The translations under genes and the position numbers were made by a program. From Mesostigma viride (Eukaryota > Streptophyta > Mesostigmatophyceae > Mesostigmatales > Mesostigmataceae): a stretch of 64,000 nucleotides of DNA. The notes below the pieces were generated by a model, which did not search any database, was not told where the DNA came from, and saw only the letters and a list, made by a program, of their open reading frames with translations. Shown here piece after piece: positions 1 to 9,241 of this stretch; position 1 is the stretch's first letter, and each line of letters begins with the position of its first letter. Location: positions 2,639,677-2,703,676 of the forward strand of contig RPFO01000296.1 of the NCBI GenBank assembly GCA_009746045.1, given 5' to 3'.

Positions 1-384
1 GTTAGTCAATTTACTGCGATCTTTGCTTGCTATCGCGGTACGCGGATGCGCGGCTATGCCGGCTTATTAAACTGCACCTTATTCTAGATTAGATCTTTCG
101 CACCGTCCGGCACAGGACGTAACACTGGTATCGGAGGTAGTTCTACATAGAGTTTTTCCAAAGGTGCTCGCGAAGAGCCCTTGTGTTTAAGCCGCTAGGT
201 GCATTCTTAATAGCGCAGGGCCTGCGCTGGACCGGCCCAATATTTAGTGAGATAGAAAGCCGAGTTCGACCCGCCAGCCTGGGCAGCTGGCTGTGGTGAA
301 AGGCGGCATCGTCTAGCTGAAAGGGCGGTCAAGTGTAGGGCTTAGAAGCATCACCTGTCGACTGGGCACCGACGGGGAGCTCGG
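1..384 (+). other. Left flank of element A, probably leader of older Ty3 element B
   Basis: No gene is recognised here. The last five bases (CTCGG, 380-384) are repeated at 15854-15858, so this stretch was contiguous with 15859 onwards before element A inserted. What follows at 15859 is the untranslated leader and first ORF of another Ty3-like element. By inference 1-384 is therefore the 5' LTR end or leader of that element B. It shows no obvious match to the 778-bp LTR at 25079, so this assignment is weak. Confidence 0.35.
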
Positions 385-414
385 TGTTACGTCGCGTAAC
401 AATTCGTTGTAGTT

Positions 415-1352
415 GAATTGAATTGAATTGGAACATAACTCCGTTGGGAGTATATGTAGCACATAGCCCAGAGAAGGGGCATATGGCCTATCATACATTC
501 TAAGCTACTTCCTGCAAGGGTGGGAATGTAAACAACACTTGCTCTAGGTGCACTAAGGCACCTGCACCCTCATGATCTTCACACTATGCCCAGCTAAGGG
601 GGAGTATGTCATGTGGGGGAAGATCATCATGGCTATACAAGAGCTAGGGCATGGCTTCTCGACAGAGAGCATCTCTCTGCACTGCGTAGCATGGCTAAAT
701 TCTTAGTGCAACATCCATGGGGGTCCCGTTATAGGCAGGGCTTGGCTAAATTCTGTAGACAACATCCATGGGGGCCATTATGGGCGCACATGCGCGTGGG
801 CCACATGCTAGGCTAAGCCTGACTAATCTACACTACTGGTATGGATTCCCTAGTCTGAGGTGGCAGGAGGGGGCTGCCAGGGCTTGTGGTCAACGTGGAT
901 GACCGCCCCCTCCAGTATACCGGCTTCCCCCCTGCGCTGTGCCGGAGCTGAAGGTAGGCCGGCCATAGCTCGCGTCGCCGCTGTTGCTGGGCCAGGGTCA
1001 AGTCGTCGTCCAGCGTGAAGCGAGTCCTCGAGAGCTTCTTGCGGCATTTAAGGAACGACAGCTTGTCCGCCATGTACTTAAAGGTGAGGAGCACGGGTGC
1101 CGGGCCAGCCTTCCCCCGCGCGCGGGGGAGGCGGACAGCCGACATGTCCAGCTCACCAGTGAGTAGCATGGGGGCAAGAATGTCGCGCTTAAATGCCTCA
1201 AGAAGGGTCGTGGAGGTCTCACCTGCCGGCTGGTCGAAGTGCTTGACGATGACATTGTGGCTGCGCCGGGCGATGTCGGTTTCCTCGCGAAGGTCGAGGG
1301 CTTGTTGCTTGAGTTGTGCCGAGATGGTGGAGGTGGTGGAGGTGGTGTGCTG
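415..1352 (-). mobile_element. Non-LTR retrotransposon copy (ORF1 piece plus 3' UTR) inserted in the LTR
   Basis: The 938-bp insert is bounded by a 10-bp target duplication, CGTTGTAGTT (405-414 and 1353-1362). The uninterrupted site is visible in the 3' LTR. Read on the minus strand it ends in a short (CAATT)n tail at 415-430, preceded by a 3' UTR whose CTCCGTTGGGAG motif also occurs at other LINE 3' ends in the window (34170, 33390). A 10-bp duplication and a simple-repeat tail are typical of target-primed reverse transcription. The coding part resembles an L1-type ORF1, and no reverse transcriptase lies between it and the 3' UTR. It may be a non-autonomous half-LINE or an internally deleted copy. 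Confidence 0.85.
828..1352 (-). pseudogene. L1 ORF1-like RNA-binding protein fragment
   Basis: An open minus-strand frame runs from the 5' edge of the LINE insert to a stop at 828, about 174 codons without a required start. It has a Gln/Leu-rich, possibly coiled-coil N-terminal part, then NVIVKHFD and PVLLTFKYMADK segments that resemble RNP2 and RNP1 strands of an RRM. The Lys/Arg-rich RFTLDDDLTLAQQQRRREL stretch that follows is common after the RRM of LINE ORF1 proteins. Such proteins coat LINE RNA and act as nucleic-acid chaperones. The frame is open at the insert's 5' edge, so the copy is 5'-truncated. Family assignment is by motif reading only. Confidence 0.6.
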
Positions 1353-1905
1353 CGTTGTAGTTACGGACGTAAATTAGGTCTTTTGCCTCAGTTGTCCCTA
1401 GGTTTACGTTTAGGCTCCTACCGGGACATTATTGTCTTCGTAACAGTACTGTGGTACATTGGGTGCCGTTGGGCGCCGCGCCGCGTACTTTACTAGTGGT
1501 CCTGATCCTTTGGTAGAATGTAGTGGACCAGCGTGCATCAGTAGATGTAGTGGACCAGCGTGCATCTGTAGGCGAGGGCCATGTCGGCCCGAGCGTGTTG
1601 GACCGTTGGTGACCATTTATGCGTGTTCTACCCCTTGTGTGTGCACTCGGCGTGTGTTAAATTAATTAACACATATAGGCTTGGGTCACGGCAGTGTAGT
1701 TGTGTTTCCTTCCTCTTTTCCTGGAGTAAACGGGTTTTGGTAAATGGTTGTATGGCGTATTATAGTAACACATACGTTAATGCATTGAGATCAGCTCCGT
1801 CACGTTCGTCTTTCGCCAGAGGTTTGAGTAGAGGAGGCCTGACCAGTTTAGGTAGTATCAGGCCCATTAGAGGTAGAGGCGGAGGTAGATATCCGCGGCG
1901 TAACA

Positions 1906-2409
1906 ATGGTTCCGGAGGAACTTCAGTAGGTAGAGAACAAGACGACGATCCCTTGCCACATACGCCTTTTCAAGACCCCTTCCGCGTCCAGGAATACGAA
2001 GCCGACACGTCCTTGATAGGTAATGGGCGGGTCGCCTTCAAGCTAGGAGAGTAGTGCTGCCCGTTTCGGGACACGCTCTACCTAGATGCTAGACCTGCTC
2101 GCAGCGGATAAACCCTTTCGTAGTTAGCCTGTCCTTCGCCTTGTTTTCCTGCTTACGGTTGTTTCCTGTCATAGATAGGGGAGTATTACTGTTCGGAGAC
2201 GATTAGCGTCGCAGTACCTACACCTTTTCCTTCGTGTTGCTGCTCATTAGACGGCCGCACTCGCAGAAATTCACTGGGTCGCTGACTTTAGGACTACGAG
2301 CGCTGGACCGTTGTCGCCCTCGTCATTTCGGTGATCCAGATAACCCAGCTAAGTCGACTCCTACCCCTTCCACTCCTATCGTGACTACTCAAGAACAAGG
2401 TGCGTTACC
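1906..2409 (+). promoter_or_regulatory. Leader of element A with possible primer-binding site
   Basis: This non-coding leader lies between the 5' LTR and the first ORF. TGG at 1907 begins just one base after the LTR, the usual place for a tRNA primer-binding site. I cannot match the following bases to a specific tRNA. They form a small self-complementary hairpin (GTTCC GGA GGAAC). The LTR-derived frame stays open to about 2054, which I do not regard as a gene. Confidence 0.45.
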
Positions 2410-2805
2410 ATGAGCCAGCGGCGATCTTTTACTGCTCCTTCCCATTCTTCTAGTGATAATAGTCTAGCTAAATATTACGTAGTGATTACGCCTCAATGGT
2501 CCTCCATTTTCCTTTCGTGGTCCGACGCTAGGAAGATCGTTCAGAATCGTGCATACAACGTAATTAGGTATAAGAAATTTATGTCCTTCGAAGAAGCTCA
2601 GCAGTTCCTTATTATAGATCATAGCCAAACAGATTTAGGTCTGCATGTACGCCCTATTCCTCATGGTCGTCCTCCAGTAGAAGCTCTAGTCTTTGCTACC
2701 CCCCCTTCTTCCCCCCCTAAACGGGCTGCATCCTCATCTAGCTTAGATACTCCTCTCACCTTAGAATTCGGTTCCCTATCCATTACTGTTGTTAAAAAGG
2801 ATTGA
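2410..2805 (+). CDS. Stand-alone RNase H1-type hybrid-binding / viroplasmin-like domain ORF of element A
   Basis: The ORF of 131 aa starts at ATG 2410, between the leader and gag. Residues about 20-70 read YYVV...IFLSWSDARKIV...YKKFMSFEEAQQFL. This matches the layout of the N-terminal hybrid-binding domain of eukaryotic RNase H1, also found in caulimovirus viroplasmin: Tyr-Tyr-x-Val, Gly/Ile-Tyr/Phe-x-Ser-Trp, then Lys-x-Phe and Glu-Glu-Ala. That domain binds RNA/DNA hybrids or double-stranded RNA. The rest of the ORF is Pro/Ser-rich. An AT-rich gap of about 120 bp separates it from gag. A similar ORF lies at the same place in element B (16320), so it appears to be a retained part of this lineage. 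The role in the element (hybrid handling or inclusion bodies) is inference. Confidence 0.7.
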   Translation: MSQRRSFTAPSHSSSDNSLAKYYVVITPQWSSIFLSWSDARKIVQNRAYNVIRYKKFMSFEEAQQFLIIDHSQTDLGLHVRPIPHGRPPVEALVFATPPSSPPKRAASSSSLDTPLTLEFGSLSITVVKKD

Positions 2806-2929
2806 GTTAAATTGTTTCCTTCGTTTAAGCCATTAAAAGCTTTTTCTTTTCTTTCCTTGCCTTAAATTAGGCCTTGTCCTTTATCTTTGTTGCTTTCAGT
2901 TAGATTTCTAATCATTTATTTAATAAAAA

Positions 2930-5900
2930 ATGGATCTAGTGGGTGGTAACATGTCGCCTATACCTACCAATACTCCTACTATGAATAATACTAATAATAA
3001 TTCATGTCCCACGTAGCTCCCACAAAAACCAGCATCTTCATTAAAACAATAAGTGGAAGCATACATGTGACACTAATTGACATGCCCGGAGGCACGCCGT
3101 TCAAGGCCCTTCATGAAGTACGTTGCCCTAGAGGCAACCAAGACACGGGTGGGTGGGTGGGGAGCAAAGAAAGAGGCCGACAAAACCAGCCAGAGCGGCT
3201 TTTAGTCGCAAAACCTCCCTTATCCCTAGCTAACTGACGTCATTAAACCCTTATGTTTAGTGGATGCTAGTAAGACGCTAACCGTACAGACCGGGGGTAG
3301 AATATCCCGAATCTGCACAGCTAGTATTAAATAATGCGTAGGTTGTTCTTTTCAGGGGCACTGCACCTCACGCCCCGTTCCGCCCGGGTATAATCAACCC
3401 AAGCGCGGAACGCACATTTTATTTAATTCATTTTTCAACCATGCACTATATTGCATCTACTAATCACAAAAGCTCTAGCCAAACAGCTACGAGTAAACAC
3501 TACGACCTATAAGCCGCTCATCCAGCGGCCTCTTGTTCCCGCATTCACGTATAGAAGAAACTCCGTTCAAAGAACCCCGATTCATGTCCCACGTAGCTCC
3601 CACAAAAACCAGCATCTTCATTAAAACAATAAGTGGAAGCATACATGTGACACTAATTGACATGCCCGGAGGCACGCCGTTCAAGGCCCTTCATGAAGTA
3701 CGTTGCCCAATCACCCCCGCCCTGGCTTTCCCTTGAAGCCGCACTCCACCTTGCTCGTTGTCACAAGTGACCGCCCTGCCGCAAAACGGGAGCCCCCCCA
3801 CATCGGGAGGCGTGTGCCCGGCGGCTGTGGATGCATGGCCAGGCCCAAAAAGGCCCAGCGCATTTGCACTGCGATTGCGCACGGCCGGCCAGCCTATCAT
3901 GACCCCTCTCGGGGCCCCGAGTCGGTACCGCTATGGCCGTCTCCCCATAGACCCGGGGTGCTTCGAGAAAAAACGTGGACCTAGCCCAGGCCCCGCCAGC
4001 CCGGATGCCCGAGGCCACAGCCCCAGGCACCTGGCTGAACGAGAGTCCGTTCAGCCAAGACCGCATTCCCCCCCGAGGTTTCTATGCGTGGGGAAAAAAT
4101 TTCTAGCTTAGGCGCTTTTCCCATCGCCGTCCCCAGCCCCAACCACCCCCCCTCGGCGGAAGGCAATTGCAAAGTTTGCTGGCCAGCAGCAATTTCCGAA
4201 GAAAAAGCCGCAGGCCGCGGACCGAGACACGGGTCGCCAGTGCCAGCCATCCGGCTCCAACCCGGGGTGCAAGCATCCCCAGGTACGGAACACCAGCTCG
4301 CGCACTGGGCCGACCAAGCGACAGTTGAGCACCTGTCACGGCATCCGGCCCACCAAAGACCCCAAGCTGGGGAAAAGGTGCGGACCGGAGGTAATCATTT
4401 TCTTTTCTTTTAGTTAACCGAGCGAGGAACTACGCCTGGCCGGTTAACAACTGGAAGTCTCACCACTGGCCAAGTGGCCAGTGCAACCAGTGCTTTTGGG
4501 ATTTTGCTCCGCAGCACCCATAGCTGCGGCTGCCGCCGCAACGACAACGAGCAAAGAAAGAGGCCGACAAAGCCAGCCAGAGCGGCTTTTAGTCGCAAAA
4601 CCTCCCTTATCCCTAGCTAACTGACGTCATTAAACCCTTATGTTTAGTGGATGCTAGTAAGACGCTAACCGTACAGACCGGGGGTAGAATATCCCGAATC
4701 TGCACAGCTAGTATTAAATAATGCGTAGGTTGTTCTTTTCAGGGGCACTGCACCTCACGCCCCGTTCCGCCCGGGTATAATCAACCCAAGCGCGGACCGC
4801 ACATTTTATTTAATTCATTTTTCAACCATGCACTATATTGCATCTACTAATCACAAAAGCTCTAGCCAAACAGCTACGAGTAAACACTACGACCTATAAG
4901 CCGCTCATCCAGCGGCCTCTTGTTCCCGCATTCACGTATAGAAGAAACTCCGTTCAAAGAACCCCGATAATATTAACAATAACAACACTCGCGGTAACCG
5001 ACGGGACTCCTTGGAAACGGTACACCATCTCACTCCTCAAGGTAATCTTCGTACCTCACCTCCTTCTCCTGTTGCTGGTGGTCGCCGTCGTCCCTCACTT
5101 ATTACCCCTCCTACCTATGAACAACGTATGCAAGTCAGATTTAGTGATGACCCTTCCCTTACCTTGAACCAGGCCCCTGCCCCTCCTGCAACCTTGGCTC
5201 AACCCCCCAACAGGTCCTCACTAACCAACAATGTTGCTAGGCCTCCTTCCCACCCTGTGCCTTCCATGCCTGCGTTTAACACGGGTCGTGCCTCTGCCCC
5301 TGTCGGCCCTTCTGGGCGCCCTAGTGCAGTTCCCTTTTACCCACCTGCTTCCTGGTCCTACCCTGAGACGGCCTATGAGGCAGCCCAGGTCCCTACCCGT
5401 GTGGCTGATTTAGAAGTTAACAGTGATTTCAGCACCATGCCCCTAGATGATAGAAATTATGATCATTTTGCCTACTCCTCTCTTCGTGAGCAATATACTG
5501 TCCCCTTTTCTTATGGGCACCAGCCTGAAACGGTGGCCCCTTCTAGACCCCTACCCAAGACTTTTCCTCTTCCTTCCTTCTATCCCGCTTATATAGCAGT
5601 GGAAGATAGTGGCCCTATGGGAAAAACTGACTCTTCTAATCCCCCTAAGCCCCTGCTCTTCCCCTCTTTGCTAACCTTCCCAAGCTGGATGTCAAGTCTA
5701 CCCCTCAACAGTTTTTCACCTTTATTATGTTGCTTACCCAGAACACAGAGTCGTGGCAGAATCATAATAGATGGCGTCTCTCTGATGCTGTGTTAGTTCC
5801 TCACTATCTTACAACCTGCATTACTCCTGAGCTTGCTAACCTCATTCAGTGTGAGTCTTTGGCCTCTCATGCCTACCCTAACTCTGTAGCAGAATTGTTT

Positions 5901-6632
5901 AAGCGTTTAGAGAACCATTTAGTCCCTCCTGATTCAGATTGGCAGGATAGATTAGCCTTTGGTACCTTGCAGCAGGGTACTAAATCATTTAAGGAGTATA
6001 TGAAAGAGTTTGATGCTCAGATGGTACGAATTAGGGATTTGTCGGGTGCAGAAGTACGTGCTCGCTTCCTCCAAGGCCTCAGTAGACCTTTATTACGTGA
6101 AGTCAAGCGCCAGTTCTCTGCCTACCGTTTTACTGATCTGCCCCTCAAGCATGTGCGCCAGCATCTCTTGCGTGTAGCAGATTTCTTCACCACCCCTTCT
6201 CTTCCTACCCGTTCCCGTATTAATAATATTATCCTTACCCCTGAGGAGGAGAACTCCTATGTAGAAGAATTAGATATCTGTGTTACTGACCTCTCAGCCC
6301 TTGATGTCTCTCATATCACATGCTATCATTGTAAGGAAGTAGGTCATCTTAAACGTGAGTGCCCCAAGTTCCTTTCGGGTGCTCCCCCTCATCCCGACGC
6401 TCGCCCTCCTCGTACCCCTCAGCGTGCTCCTATTCGTCCTACTTCAGGACGCATTCCCTCAGCTACCCCTAGTAGGCTGAATGCTGTGCAGGCAGGACCC
6501 CCAGGGTTCCCCTATGATAATCAGGCTCCCGCACCCTCTTCGCTCCCTCGTGACCCTCCAGCAGTGGCTTTTTCGCCAGGGTCTTCTTCGGGGTTAGTTC
6601 CCATGGATTTGGGGGGGGAGGGGGAACAGTAG
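2930..6632 (+). pseudogene. gag: gag of element A, interrupted by an insertion and one frame break
   Basis: ATG 2930 opens a frame with Asn/Thr-rich start that is cut after about 24 codons by the 1.97-kb insertion at 3003-4968. Coding sequence resumes at about 4970 with a Pro-rich region. A change of frame occurs around 5640-5690, at the start of the capsid-like region (LPKLD, then a helical Trp/Leu-rich stretch to about 6200). One CCHC zinc knuckle, CYHCKEVGHLKREC, lies near 6320. The Pro-rich tail ends at 6632. Gag forms the particle and binds element RNA. This copy cannot make an intact protein as sequenced. Confidence 0.85.
3003..4968. mobile_element. Element with split direct repeats inserted in gag
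   Basis: The segments are A1 3003-3130, a 31-bp spacer, B1 3162-3582, A2 3583-3710, a unique 838-bp region, and B2 4549-4968. A1 and A2 are near-identical, as are B1 and B2, and B1 joins A2 directly. The same dinucleotide AT precedes A1, lies at the B1/A2 joint and follows B2, and no longer target duplication is visible. This A1-B1A2-B2 layout is that of split direct repeats in PAT/Ngaro/kangaroo-type tyrosine-recombinase retrotransposons, which integrate circles at a short crossover. A tandem dimer with one internally deleted copy would look the same. No recombinase or RT is encoded, so it would be non-autonomous. Confidence 0.6.
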
Positions 6633-6683
6633 GCCTGTCAGCCGGGGGTAACCTGGACAGGTCCTTAGATAGTACCCCAGATA

Positions 6684-7137
6684 AAAATTTTTGCCTGCCT
6701 GTTTTTATAACCTCTGTAGGAGCTGAATCTTCCCTACCACTACGTGTGCGTCCTCTTATGTTCTTGAATGGTGGTTTAACCGTCCCTCACACTGTTGTAG
6801 ACCCCTTCTTGCATGCTGATGAACTCTTGAATGTCTCGGTGTTGGTAGATAGCGGTGCGGCCGTGCGGCTAGCTCCTTCGTGAGCGAAGCCCTAGTTAGG
6901 CGTTTAGGACTAGTCCCTACCCCTCACACCAAACCTGTCACTGTTCATTATGCTGATGGCCGCACCAGTCATTCCCCGGGTACGGTGTCCCTTCCCCTCG
7001 TCATACAAGGACGTACTGTCAACCTGACGGCCACTATAGGCCCTATCACTACCGCTGATGTATTACTAGGATTAGATTGGCACCAGGATAATAAGATTAC
7101 TATTAATTATGATATACCATGGTCATTTGGTTTCTAG
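6684..7137 (+). pseudogene. Aspartic protease of element A, one frame break
   Basis: The active-site motif VLVDSGA lies near 6843-6863, followed within a few codons by a TGA in that frame. Protease-like sequence continues in a neighbouring frame from about 6870 (FVSEALVRRLGL, then VHYADGRTSHSPG and the second conserved motif ADVLLGLDWH near 7060). The DSGA flap and the LLGxDWL-type motif are the two hallmarks of retropepsins of Ty3 elements, which cut Gag-Pol. The break near 6865 inactivates this copy as sequenced. Confidence 0.8.
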
Positions 7138-7279
7138 ATAGTTCTTACTGGGTACCTGAACGTCAGTATAGATTGGAAAATTTATCCTTGGTAGATATTA
7201 CTCCTCCTGCACCTGTTGATCCTCCTGTAAGACCTATACCTGAAGTATTGATGTCCAATGATGAGTTGCGTTCTTAAAT

Positions 7280-9241
7280 ATGGGTTGCGTTCTTGAATAT
7301 GGATATTTATTATGTATGTTCCTTCAGTTAGAAGTACAGGAGATACCTATCACAAATAATAGTGTGGATATAGATATAAACACAGTGGATACAATAGGAG
7401 TGGGATTTACTGAAAATGAAATAGTAAGATACATGGCCGTGATAGATTCCTCAAAAGTCTTTGAAGAAAAGACTCCTTCTTATCCTCCTCCTCGTTCTGT
7501 TTTACACCGTGTAGTTATCAAGGACGGTGCAGTTCCTACGCACTCTCCGATGTATAGAATGGGCCCTACCGAGTTAAAGGAACTAAAACAGATTTTAGTG
7601 TCATTATTAGAAGCAGGATTAATAGAGCCTAGTAACTCTCCCTACTCAGCTGGTGTCCTGTTAGTTCCTAAGCCAAATGGCAAGTTTCGCCTAGTTACTG
7701 ATTATAGGAAGTTGAATGATATTACTGTGAAGTCTAAATACCCTCTCCCTCGTATTGATGATATATTTAATAAGGTTAAAGGTTCCACTTGTTTCACAGT
7801 ACTGGATTGTGCGGATGGTTTTTGGCAGTTGCGGATAGCTCCTGAGGATTGCCATAAAACCGCCTTTGCTACCCCTTTTGGTCATTACCAGTTTAGAGTA
7901 GCGGCTATGGGACTCTGTAACTCGCCTGCCTCTTTTCAAATGTTAATGAATGAAGTGCTTAGACCTGTTATGGGAAATTCTCACCTTCCTCAGGTGTCCT
8001 CTGATTTAAAGGATCCTTCCTTCTCCTCTGTTTCTTTATCTGAGCATGACCGTTCTTGTGCTCAAGCGTACTTAGATGATATTCTTATTTACTCTCCTGA
8101 TTTTGAAACGCACCTACGTGATTTAAAGAAAGTATTAGAAATAATGGCTGAAAATTCCTTGTGGGCGCGCCGTGCTAAAGTTCGTTCGGGTAGGAGTGTC
8201 CCATTTTTAGGGCACGTTCTGTCAGATGCCGGGGTCGCTACCGACCCGGATAAAACTAAGTCAATTCAGGAATGGCCTACCCCTACCGACGTTAAAGGTG
8301 TACGTAGTTTTCTAGGAATTGCTTCTTACTATAGGCGTTTTATCCCGCGTTTCGCAACTATAGCAGCCCCTATTAATCATTTATTAAAGAAGGATATCCC
8401 CTTTGTTTGGAGTAGTGAATGTCAGTCGGCTTTTCAGTGCCTAAAATCCCTACTCCTCTCCCCTCCTGTACTCATCCTACCGGATACTACTAAACCCTTT
8501 GTTGTGGCTACAGATGCTAGTAAGGTAGCTATAGGTGGCGTCCTTCTCCAGGATCAGGGTCAGGGCTTACAGCCAATTGAGTATATTTCTAGGACAATGC
8601 TCCCTGCGGAGCGTAACTATCCCGTACACCAGCAGGAACTCTTAGCGGTGGTGTATTGTTGCCACGCGTGGCAGCACTTTCTTAAAGGTGCTCAATTTGA
8701 TGTCTGCTTGAATGAACCCTGTGAACTAGATCCTTATAGATTAGTTATCCAAACGGATCACCGTCCCCTTACCCATCTTCTCTCCCAACCCAACCTTACC
8801 CCTCGGCAAGCGCGCTGGATGGAATTTTTAGCACAGTTTTCCCCTTTTAAACTTCAGTATGTCAAGGGTGTAGATAACATAGTACCAGATGCACTCTCTC
8901 GTCGTGCAGACTACTCCTTTTTCGAGGACCTTGATGTTCTCAATACTACTCTAGTTCCTACTACTATGGGTGTAACCCCTTATGGTGAACTACCTGATGA
9001 TGAATCCTATGCCTACCTCTTTCATACAGCTGTTCGCATGCCTGATCTCCTTTCTCACGTAGGACTCTCTCTCCCGTGTGAGGCCCTTCCCGTGGCCTCG
9101 GTGGGGGGGGAGGGGAAAAATAAAATTTCTATACCGCTTAGCCATATAGCGACTAGGTCAGGAAAGTCTTATGAAAACGTAGTCCCTCTAGGACCTCCCC
9201 TTCTCTTTGGCAAGGCGGTAGGAGATCTCTTTAACCCTTAA
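7280..9241 (+). CDS. pol: Reverse transcriptase-RNase H of element A, 3'-truncated by a transposon
   Basis: The open frame is 653 codons; the real upstream junction with protease is uncertain. The RT core begins near residue 75. Visible are LLVPKPNGKFRLVTDYRKLN, motif A VLDCADGFWQL (about residue 175) and the catalytic YLDD at residues 264-267. The thumb and connection follow, then RNase H (VATDASKVAIGGVLLQ near 410, HQQELLAVV, QTDHRPL). The SRR end of the RH/tether region is near 8905. The two acidic residues of YLDD and the Asp of motif A are intact. Between the palm helix MNEVLRP and YLDD there are about 35 extra residues (PQVSSDLKDPSF...). The frame stops at 9241 inside the left terminal repeat of the insertion at 9234, so the link to integrase is broken. 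Codons favour A/T endings, unlike element B. Confidence 0.93.
   Translation: MGCVLEYGYLLCMFLQLEVQEIPITNNSVDIDINTVDTIGVGFTENEIVRYMAVIDSSKVFEEKTPSYPPPRSVLHRVVIKDGAVPTHSPMYRMGPTELKELKQILVSLLEAGLIEPSNSPYSAGVLLVPKPNGKFRLVTDYRKLNDITVKSKYPLPRIDDIFNKVKGSTCFTVLDCADGFWQLRIAPEDCHKTAFATPFGHYQFRVAAMGLCNSPASFQMLMNEVLRPVMGNSHLPQVSSDLKDPSFSSVSLSEHDRSCAQAYLDDILIYSPDFETHLRDLKKVLEIMAENSLWARRAKVRSGRSVPFLGHVLSDAGVATDPDKTKSIQEWPTPTDVKGVRSFLGIASYYRRFIPRFATIAAPINHLLKKDIPFVWSSECQSAFQCLKSLLLSPPVLILPDTTKPFVVATDASKVAIGGVLLQDQGQGLQPIEYISRTMLPAERNYPVHQQELLAVVYCCHAWQHFLKGAQFDVCLNEPCELDPYRLVIQTDHRPLTHLLSQPNLTPRQARWMEFLAQFSPFKLQYVKGVDNIVPDALSRRADYSFFEDLDVLNTTLVPTTMGVTPYGELPDDESYAYLFHTAVRMPDLLSHVGLSLPCEALPVASVGGEGKNKISIPLSHIATRSGKSYENVVPLGPPLLFGKAVGDLFNP

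Larger units (their letters stand above)
385..1905 (+). repeat. 5' LTR of element A, split by a LINE-derived insertion
   Basis: LTR sequence occupies 385-414 and 1363-1905; 415-1352 is foreign and 1353-1362 is the duplicated target. Apart from the insertion it matches the 3' LTR at 15278-15853 except for one 3-bp unit (GTA) missing near 1825. It contains an imperfect tandem duplication of about 27 bp around 1520-1572 (TAGTGGACCAGCGTGCATC twice), which is also present in the 3' copy. Ends are TGTTACG and CGTAACA. Confidence 0.95.

Noticed and set aside
1581..2054. 157-codon frame starting in the 5' LTR, also seen from the 3' LTR
   Set aside because: It begins inside the LTR and has no recognisable domain; the 3' copy diverges after the LTR end.
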